From the NCBI GenBank assembly GCA_949987565.1, contig OX465101.1, positions 28,412,964 to 28,476,963 of the forward strand: a stretch of 64,000 bases of DNA. The letters are read 5' to 3'. Of this stretch, positions 46,901 through 57,600 are shown one piece after another. The position numbers and the translations under genes were made by a program. Source of the DNA: Luidia sarsii (taxonomy: Eukaryota; Echinodermata; Asteroidea; Paxillosida; Luidiidae). The notes under the pieces were generated by a model. That model was given only the letters and a program-made list of their open reading frames with translations. It was not told the origin of the DNA and ran no database searches. The stretch's first letter is position 1, and the number at the start of each line of letters is the position of its first letter.

Positions 46901-48615
46901 TATCGTTAGAGTTAAAGTTGCATTGTTAATGACGAGTATCTCTCCTGTCTGTTCATCTTGAACTGCGGTGTGGTAAAATTCGGTGACCTACCGCCCGCAC
47001 AATCCGTTCCACAGCCTGTGCGGGTCGGTCACCCAGCCCTCAGCAATAACACCCAGCCAAACAGCGCAGAGATGCCAGAAAGAACCTGCGTGCTCGTCTC
47101 CCTGTCAACCTTCGGTGTCCTCCCATTCCCCTTGCACCTCCAACCCACCAACCCCCACCGTCTGATGGCGTCCCTTACATATATATAATGTACTGATGAT
47201 ACATACTGTAGACCAATAATATACGAACATGGACGAAGCGATTCCAAATGCCAAACTTATTCAGTGTATCAGAATACAGCTGAGTGATATGCATTATTGG
47301 TAAATTCGTGGGCTTCTGATGTATAAGAGCAAAGGGTGGTACTTCCACATGCCAGTAAGTCATGGTGCACCTATAGCCGTGTTGTCTGTCCTTACCTTGA
47401 TGGTGAAAATGGCTGGTAGCTCTTCATACTCGACCTTCACAAGTTTAGCCGCTCTCTGCGCAATGTCCTTGTTGTCTGCCACAACCACGCCGATCACTTG
47501 ACCAACGCAAGTCACCTTGCCCAAAAAAGAAAGTATATTTTCAATATTTGCACATAGTAAAGTGTATCCGATAAACGCCGTGTCTTATAATAGGAGAGTC
47601 TTACTTTCACTATATGAGTGTAGCTGGCGACTAAGTCCTCTTGATTTCTTGAATCAATAGTTCTTTGATGCAGTCAGTGGTATCAGTTTGACGCATACTG
47701 TATGCTGCTGTGACATGGATGACATTACGTCAACCTTCCCCGTCAGCTGTGAGATGGTATGCAGCTGAACCAAAGTTGCCACTTAATGGTCATTATAACG
47801 TTTTCGTGTGTGGTTATTCTTTGGCGCCTTTTTGGACGGATGGATACCTCTTTATCTGCAAACAGCACATCGTCTGGCACCGGCTCAGAACGACCCAGAA
47901 CGTTGCTCCCTGGTACGTCATTTAGGTCCACGAATGAGTGCACGCCTTGCATAGCGAGAGCAGCACTTGGGTCAACCGAGCTATGGAGTAAAACGAGAAG
48001 CGATGCCTTACGCGGTGTCGGGCAGTGCAGCTACTCTAATGTTTGGTTCCGTACCGCATGAATCCCCAAGACACAATACCCTACGTTTTGCTGTTGCTGT
48101 TGTGGTTGTTGTTGCAGTTGTCGGGAGCTGCGTGTATTACAAATGACAATTTGGAGAGAGCAGTGCTGTATACCGATGTTTCAGACAGACTGACCAACCG
48201 ACGGATCGGCCGATCCTTCCATTTTTTCATCGATCATTTGATGTATTTATCATAACAAAGGACCTAAGTCCCCATTTTCTCTATCGAACCAACCTTTCTT
48301 TCATTCAACCCTTTGCGTCACCGACCAATTTCTCATTTTTATCATTAAATCGACCATCTATATATTCAGGAATCGATCATCAGAATTCAAACAAATAAAG
48401 AAATTAACGGGAACCTTTGAAAAAATTGAAAACAAAAAGAAAATATTCAACCATTAAAAATGGGTCAAATTCATGGATACTCCTGGTACTATTTGATTAG
48501 CACCTCACCTGATTGGTAAAGTGAGACGATTGTTTTAATGTTAATGCCACAACTTGTACTTACAGGATATTGGCATGGGCCTTGCTGCTCAACACCAGTC
48601 CCAAGTAAAGTTCAT
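37967..48615 (-). CDS. XDH: XDH-family exons for the molybdopterin catalytic domain
   Basis: Exons 48564-48615, 47848-47980, 47396-47515, 46456-46674, 45867-46000, 45198-45372, 43885-44076, 43298-43443, 42690-42768, 41726-41950, 41496-41570, 40938-40990, 40066-40246, 39390-39578 and 37967-38185. Motifs in order: [137 protein letters not shown] and AVGEPPLFL. The intron after 45198 has a GC donor (CTG then GCAAGT). The last exon is read through to TGA 37967-37969, replacing the usual Pro-Trp-containing C-terminus with about 16 unrelated residues. A further exon spliced from GTCTGT cannot be excluded. Confidence 0.94.
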
Positions 48616-51600
48616 CTATAGTTAGAATACGAGAAATAGAACAGAGCGACTCAGGAGGAATTATTATCTACTGAATGTCATTATCACTGAATATGAAAAG
48701 ACCAGAATTACTCAAGACAAACAAATCTGACTGACAAAGACAACTTTGAATCCTGATCCTCATAGATCCTGAATCCTGAATCCTGAATTCTGAATCCTGA
48801 ATCCTGAATCCTGATTCCTGAATCCTGAATCCTGAATCCTGAATCCTGAATCCTGAATCCTGAATCCTGAATCCTGAATCCTGAATCCGAAACCTCATGG
48901 TTTTGCGTACCGGCTTTCTTCCCATCTGAGCTATCCAGCCTATCACTTATAGATGGTGGACTTTCCAAATAGTCAGCTAGCCTTTGCCAGGATGGGTGCG
49001 CCAGTCAGACGCAATTCATGCATTAACTGCCGTATATCTCCAGGGATCACACCGCCGCTTTCGTTCAGAGAGTAACAACCAACTGCTGTAAACCTGGCTA
49101 CAGCAGCCCGGAGATCACACAAAGTGCTGGCTCTGAACTACTCTCGGAGGGAGCGGGTAAACACTCGATCGGCTGCAAACTGGGGTTGGCAGATTCAGCG
49201 CCAACATGCGTCGCTGGAAACTTCGCAATTCACCAGCATGCACCTGCGGTGCAGATGAGCAGACGGCAGATCATAATTATCATCTACAACTGCCCTGACC
49301 ACCTAACGGGATGACTGACCTATCAAGTCCAAACGATGAACAAATCAACTGGCTTACCCAACTCAGAGAAATAACCTGACTTACACTACCTACTAACTCA
49401 TACGAAAGGAGAAGATGAAGAAGACACAAAGTGGATGCATCATTTAACTTGATTCAATTTAATTTCCTTTCATCTCATAAGTTCATTGACCTTTGCGGGG
49501 AGGGATGTCATCCACATAGGTGGCCTCCCCAGTGACTTGCTTCAAAGCTGAGTGGTGGATCACTGGACGGCCAACTGGATCCAAACTGGGCTGCCCGGAA
49601 GGTACCTCCTGGTGTACAAATCAAAGCAAAATAACATGATTGATATTTAGGAACATAATCTGTGCATCAAAATGGCTTACATGTATGTGTATCATTCTTA
49701 TAGACGTACTTATCGAAGTGCTGTCGTAAATTCTCAGTAAAATAAATACACTACTTTATTAAAACGGCCAATGAAACTACAAGTACAACCCTATGGTTGG
49801 GACCATATCAACGGCCACTTGTGATTAACGAGTTTCAACCATGAAAATATGCACATGTCTTAGGCTTAGTTGAAATACACTATTGACATGAGAATAGGAA
49901 AATCGTCAGCAGGATGTTTGCTCCAATTAGATCATTACCTGGTACAACTGCAGTCCCTGTGCAGGCTTGTGAGGATGTCGTTCGCCGATGGCTGTCTTGT
50001 AAGATGCAGGGACTCTCGAACCACTCGAATCGGGCTTCCAAAAAAAAGGGGAAACCAGCCAGACAAGTCAGAATTGATTTCTTCAGTTATTGACCCTGCA
50101 TGGGAATGTTCGGGCACAAGTGGATTGCATCGTGAACATCTCCACAGCGTTGAACTCACCTGTCTCAGATTGATCTGTTCCAGGACAGCCAGGTAGAACT
50201 TGAAGAAGAAACTGAGGCTCAGTGCCTGGCGATAAGGCTCCATGCCTCCAGGGGAACCAGGAGGTAAGTGAAGATCCTGGGCCAGCAATGGACACATGGC
50301 CTCCACCAAGCCGTCACTCCACTTCCTGAGGAATGAATAGTTTACACCTTATAGCCATTCTTCACCTTCACGCAGACAAGCCCAGCACCAAAGACTGCCT
50401 CGATAACAGGTTTACATGTTAAACTGTACGAATCAACTTCTGGTGACTGATAATTTTACATCTATTCATCCGAAGAGGAAATTCTTGTTATAGAGTAACT
50501 GATGCGAAAATATGAATCTTCTTTACCTGCTTTCCATATACTAAGTTCATTTAGCGGGTTTCTCGAGGATCATGCTGAATCTTTTCCAGTGCATGGGCTT
50601 CCCACATTCCCAAATACGGTTGTCGGACATGGGCAAGTAGTACAGGGACAATTGCTGTTGTTTTGCATCATTATTGGTCGCCTCTTCCAGCTTGGGTGGT
50701 CCACTGGGCTACCGGACTATTCGTGCACCTAATTGTTAAGCCTTTTAAAATACCGCTATACGAAGGGCTATGAACACCTTTAGCGCCTATATGGAACTGC
50801 AACATGTACACGTGCAATGGAAGGTTTAGCTTTTATGATTTCGAGTTATTGCGCCAATGGTGATTGGGGTGCCATGATGCTTCTGAGCGGGGATCGAGGG
50901 ATGGATAGAGCAGCTTTACCTCCCCTTGAGACTATTCATGGTCTGGACTGCAAGGACTGTGGTAGGGGCCATGCCTCCATAGGCCAGCGTGCAATCCTCT
51001 ACCACGTTGGTGTCTGGCCTCAAGACGACCCTCATGCCAGCATTGACGATGGCGATGTCATCCTCACGGCGTTGGGATTGCTTGAACCCGTAGAAATACT
51101 CATTCTGTAGTATAGGGGTGACCAAAGGAGTTTACTTTGAGGACTCAACAATGAAGGGAAGTATGCTGCTGGTAATAGTGAACCCCATTCGATTGACATA
51201 AATTCACACCACAGTACTGAGACGGAGGATACGTCATATATTGCCTTTAGTTTATTCATTGTGATTTATAAATGTTCCCATAATGTATGATTGATCATCA
51301 TTGGTTTCTTCTTCGACTTTGAAATGAGTAACCTCACCCGTACAAGACCTATGTATTTGATACACTTTCCACACGCAATGCAGATTGACCAGCGTACCTC
51401 AGCCGTAAACGGGATGTGGACAGCAAGGATGATCTCGTCGCTACCGATGGCGTTTTGTCTGTAGCCGGTGAAGAAACTGCCGTCCATGGTCACCTCACGC
51501 GTACCTGAGAGAAGAACCATGGACCCACGGTATGAGTCTGAGTGAGTGGATATCTATAGGCATCCCCTGCTGCAGTATCAGCGAGTGGACGAGAAGGTAA

Positions 51601-54600
51601 TCTTGATGGAGATGCTTGGTTCTTACTATACATGGATTACTTATTCGTATGACAGCCACCACAACACAATCAGTGTTGCTGTGCTGTTTTGTAAGGTTTG
51701 CTGCAGACTTTGCTAGCTCCATAGAACTACCAGGTTGGAGGTCGAGGATGTCAAGCAGCTGCCACTCAGTGATGCTTGCTAATGCCTGCAGAGGCTCATC
51801 CACTGCCACGTGTTACTTACCTGCTGAGGAGACGAGGTCCAGTCTGCATTCTGCTGCCAGGAGTAACGGGTTCAGATCAGATATGGGGCTACTGGTTGCT
51901 ATGTTACCACCGAGAGACTACGGGAAAGAGTAAAACAGCATATTTTTTTCGTCAAACAGCAAACGGGAAAAAAGCAGAAACGACGCAATGTGTTCGATTC
52001 TCGTCCCCTCAGTGTTGGAAACTGATTAGTAGGCCTATACGCGTGAATGCGTGATTGCACCGGCGCAACAATTGCGCTAATCATTGAGTGTGTGACTTCA
52101 GTGCATTTTCAGTGTTGAACACTGCTTGTCACTCAGCTCACTAGAGGGAGCTCTACTCTATCTACTGTGCAGCACACTAAATAGGCCGAAATGGCCACCC
52201 CTCACAAATCGTTATAAAAATGTGGACGCGAATTTTGATAAGGAGTAACTTTGGAGGGTATGATCAACTGATATTTTGTTTTCGCGTTGTGATCCGAAAA
52301 AGGGGCATCAAATCATGTTTTTTATTTTTTTTTGTAGGCCTATAGGCCTGTAGGGGTGTTTTTCTGAGGGGCAATATCAACAGAAACTCCCTCGGCTAAC
52401 GGAACACAAATAGAAAGCTACAGATTAAGTTTCAAGCAAAACAATTTCCGGTACCGGTACCGAGATTAACGGACTCCCGTATGGGAAAAAAATATTAAAC
52501 GTGAAGTCACGTGTCTTTGCTTCATAGCCCCTGGGAACTGATATAGGCCGTTCACGAATCCATTCATAAGGCTGGGGCTCAGACTTCGTCTCCATCGGAC
52601 AAATCCTAAAAAATCCAGGTTGTGGTTTGCCGCCGAAATCGAAGGTGATTTGGCTTGATAAGTACAGAATATTCACCAAGAAATTGGGCCAAACGCTTGT
52701 TTCTAGATGTCTCCTTTTGTGTCTGGGACTTCTCTTAAAGGTCAAAGCCGTCTGCAGGGATACAGAACTGATAAGTGTACGACCCGAGGTCACTTCATAG
52801 TTCCATATGTAAACAGCCCCAATTATCTCTTCGATCTGGGGGGTTTGTTCTGCCACCAATATTTGTTTTATAGTCATGGCGTGATTTCGATTCGTTAAAT
52901 AGATAACGATTGACTGGGATGGCTGCACGAGGGTATATCACCTTAAGTATTATGTCCCACATTTTATTGTGTACTACTGCGTGCGGTGTGTTGCAGCCGT
53001 GTCTGTCAATAGCTGATTGTACAGCCTGATGATGGGTTGATTTGGAACCATTATCATCCGACATTAGGGTAAGATTAGACCCTGTCCAGTTTTGGCCTAC
53101 CATTGTGTATCGTAGCATCCAGGCCTGCTTATCGACCTCTTCTTTCTATTGCATGGGTCCTTTCGGTGTCCAGGAAGCTCTGCCATGTCGACGAATTCGT
53201 TGTGTGGGCCCGATCATCATTGATAATTTTTCTAATCCAATTATCAGAGAACAAGATGGTTTGTCTCCTGGCATCCTCTTTGAATGCACTTAACCAAACC
53301 CTGGGAGTATAATATAGGCTACCAACTACCACAGTATGAAGTTCTTAAATGCATGCTGCTTAGTAATACATTCCAATAACGATACACACAGTGTTTGTTC
53401 TTGAGGGAGAATGCTTTGGGGCTTTGGGGATTAGAATCCCATGCGAATGCAGTCATTATTGGTAATACTCACAGCGACATTTCTAATCTGAGAACCGGCA
53501 AACCATCGGAGCATCTCATGAAATGCCGCCAAGACTCGAGTCTTGTACTCTGCACCAAGTATATCAAAATGAGGCAAAGTTACACCGCTGTAAACAGATT
53601 ATGGCCACACATTTCACATACAAATACGGGCCTATACAAATAGTAGGTAGGTCCTATCAGTTTGTAAAATGAGACACGCGGAAATATGAAATTCGGAAGT
53701 CTTTATTCGCCTATATGTGACCCGGCACAACGACATGAGCAATATCCCACCAAAACACTTTTTGAGTAAACAACGCCTGAAGTTAAAGTATCTTCTCAAT
53801 TCGATTACAAATAATTGTTTTTTTGTGTGTGGAAATTTCAAGTATGAGAGGATATTATATTTTGATATCATTTGAAAGCTAATGGTATACTCTTTCACAT
53901 CATTAGAAAACCTCAAAATCTCAAAAGCGGTGTTATTCCTCATTATGCTGTGCCGGGTCACATATAATATTATAGGACAGTCAACCCGACCAAGCATGGT
54001 TTAACAATATAATTATAACCACTTGTACAATTTTCACGTATATAATTCCATGCATTTGTTGCACATTGACTAATGACTCCAGATATCCGCCCCATTCAGA
54101 GCGCAGTTTGACAAGTAGAATGCTGGCATAACATTCAACCAATACTCCTCAGCGCAATTCAAGCCCTGACAATATGGGACAGTCTGGCTCAAGTCAATGC
54201 ACAACGCAACATAATGGATTTAAGCTAGGCCCTATGTAGCAACCCCGGTGATAGTGGCCCGTCCGTTGGTGCTATTCCAAGGACGGTGTAGAACAATTTA
54301 TCCATCCCAATCCGTAGGAATTTATCTACTCCTTCCAAGGTGTAGAAAAATTTATCAATCCCAATCCGTGGAAATTTATCTACCCCTTCCAAGTTGTAGA
54401 AAAATTTATCAATCCCAATCCGTGGAAATTTATCTACCCCTTCCAAGTTGTAGAAAAATTTATCAATCCCAATCCGAAGGAATTTATCTACCCCTTCCAA
54501 GGTGTAGAACAATTTATTTATCCCAATCCAAAGGAATTTATCTACCCCTTCGAAGGTGTAGAACAATTTATACATCCCAATCCGTGGGAATTTATCTACC

Positions 54601-57600
54601 CCTTCAAAGGTGTAGAACAATTTATTCATCCCAATCCGTAGGAATTTATCTACCCCTTCCAAGGTGTAGAACAATTATTTATTTATCCCAATCCGTGGGT
54701 GTTTATCTACCCCTTCGAAAGTGTAGAACAATTTATCCATCCCAATCCGTGGGAATTTATCTACCCCTTCCAAGGTGTAGAACAATTTATCCATCCCAAT
54801 CCGTGGGAATTTATCTACCCCTTCCAAGGTGTAGAACAATTATTTATTTATCCCAATCCGTGGGAGTTTATCTACCCCTTCGAAAGTGTAGAACAATTTA
54901 TCCATCCCAATCCGTGGGAATTTATCTACCCCTTCCAAGGTGTAGAACAATTTATCCATCCCAATCCGTGGGAATTTATCTACCCCTTCCAAGGTGTAGA
55001 ACAATAGTTATTTATTTATCCCAATCCGTAGGAATTTATCTACCCCTTCCAAGGTGTAGAACAATTATTTATTTATCCCAATTCGTGGGAATTTATCTAC
55101 CCCTTCCAAGTTGTAGAAAAATTTATCAATCCCAATCCGAAGGAATTTATCTACCCCTTCCAAGGTGTAGAACAATTTATTTATCCCAATCCGTAGGAAT
55201 TTATCTACCTCTTCCAAGGTGTAGAACAATTTATTTATCCCAATCCAAAGGAATTTATCTACCCCTTCGAAGGTGTAGAACAATTTATTCATCCCAATCC
55301 GTGGGAATTTATCTACCCCTTCCAAGGTGTAGAACAATTATTTATTTATCCCAATCCGTGGGAGTTTATCTACCCCTTCCAAGGTGTAGAACAATAGTTA
55401 TTTATTTATCCCAATCCGTAGGAATTTATCTACCCCTTCCAAGGTGTAGAACAATTTATCTATCCCAATCCGTGGGAATTTATCTACCCCTTCCAAAGTG
55501 TAGAACAATTTATCTATCCCAATCCGTGGGAATTTATCTACTCCTTCCAAGGTGTAGAACAATAGTTATTTATTTATCCCAATCCGAAGGAATTTATCTA
55601 CCCCTTCCAAGGTGTAGAACAATTATTTATTTATCCCAATCCGTGGGAATTTATCTACCCCTTCCAAAGTGTAGAACAATTTATCCATCCAAATCCGTAG
55701 GAATTTATCTACCCCTTCCAAGGTGTAGAACAATTTATCTATCCCAATCCGTAGGAATTTATCTACCCCTTCCAAGGTGTAGAACAACTTATCTATCCCA
55801 ATCCGTAGGAATTTTTCTACCCCTTCCAAGGTGTAGAACATTAAAGAGGTAGCTTCTTCCCTCGTCCAACCTCTCTCTGGAGTTTCCTTCCTGGTTCAGG
55901 TTTTCCATCAGCCTACGATATTGCCCCTTTTTGAGGGGAATGTCAATTCCTAACTCCAGCCTTCCTGAGTCCCTCTTTAAAAAAAAAAGATACCCCTCCT
56001 GGTAAGCAGCCCACAGCACTCACATCATGAGCCTCACTTCATGACGTAGGTGACTGCATGGGGTAGCGGCGGGATTTATTTAAGCAAAGTCTACAAATCT
56101 TCTCAAGGCGATACTGTTTCTGCACAGCACAAAGAAGGCCAAGTAACACAGCTATAAATTATAGTCAGATTAACTCTACAAACCTTCAGGCATTATACGC
56201 TTGTTCCTTTGGATTCGTTTGATTAAGCATGAATGTCTTGTGTTGCGAATCTTTTGTTTGCGATACTTCAACTTACCAGGCTCAGATTGCAGGATGGCGC
56301 GCAAGCTATCCTTCAGTGACGTCAGAGAAACCGAGGCCCCGACCCTAATCCCAGCCTCTCTTATCTGGATGCTGTTCAGGTCGGGGATGTGGTTCACGTC
56401 AATCAATATCGGATACTCTTGACCCTTGAACTTCACGTCGATGCCTGGAATGAATTGGTAGAAATGTCAAATAAAATGTAGAATCATAACTATAGTAGCA
56501 ATGCATTTGGAAATATCCACTTGTGTGGTTAATAATTCATCCCCTAATTTGTAAAGTCCACTTTTGAACGTCACACAAGAACCTGCAATGCACATAGGCC
56601 TACTTACCGATTTCTGAGTTTCCCGCCAAAATCTTCGACTGCGGATATCTCACTTTCAAATCGAGCAGCTGGTTCAGTGTCACCGGACGAAACCATGTCA
56701 CGTGATCACCGGCGAACTTCAACATTTTAGGGGGCGTCTCGTTCAGGGAGAGCTGCGATAGAGAGGAGAGGTTAGTGACATTGCAGCATATAAAGTGGTC
56801 ATTTAGTGGCTATTTAGAAATGGTTGTAAATCAGAAAAACGGTTATCGAAGGGCTAGTGCTATATGGTTATTGCTATAAATGTTACCAGTTAACGTGACA
56901 AGTCTACTTCGGTGCTCACCATAAGATCTGGGGGAAAGATCAGTTCTTGAGAAGGGTCATAGGGCACGAAGTCACGTGAATCAAAGAGACCCACCGATAT
57001 CTATTAATTGAAACAAATATGGCTCAAACAATATTATTCATGGAAACCTCATTCATATTATTATGACTGAAAGGTTAATGAAATACAGGATTAAAAGTAA
57101 TTTAACAATTCATATAATAGTATGATATATATTTTTTAACATAGTTCAGTTGCCAAAACACAGAAAATGTCAGCAATATCTCAGTAATAACAAAAATGTC
57201 CAAAGTTCCAAACGATGAAGGAGATTAATAAGGTGAGATTGTTTGAAACCTACCCCGTCGAGCTCCCTGTCAACATTGGAGCTGTTGTCCATGCAGCATT
57301 TGCCATCGCCTGAACGAGAACATCCCTCCTATAACGATATGAAATAAATAATAGATACCACGACCCTTTGCATGATATACAATGCATAATGTATAGTCTT
57401 TGAAACTCGTAAATATTTCCTGGTCTGAGCTGAACAGCTGTTAAAAGGCTTAAATTACTAATCAAATCGGAAAGATTTTCCCTTCTTTTAAATATAAATA
57501 ACAATAATTATTCACAGATTTATATTAATTAGATTCATTCCGGTGAAATCTAGTGGATTCTTATACAAGCTTTGGTCTGACCTTGGTGAACGTTTGGTAT

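Noticed and set aside
54248..55852. 534-codon frame as a repeat protein gene.
   Set aside because: It equals the 54-bp array, has no start context, splice or unique domain, and lies in an intron of the opposite-strand gene; kept only as a finding.
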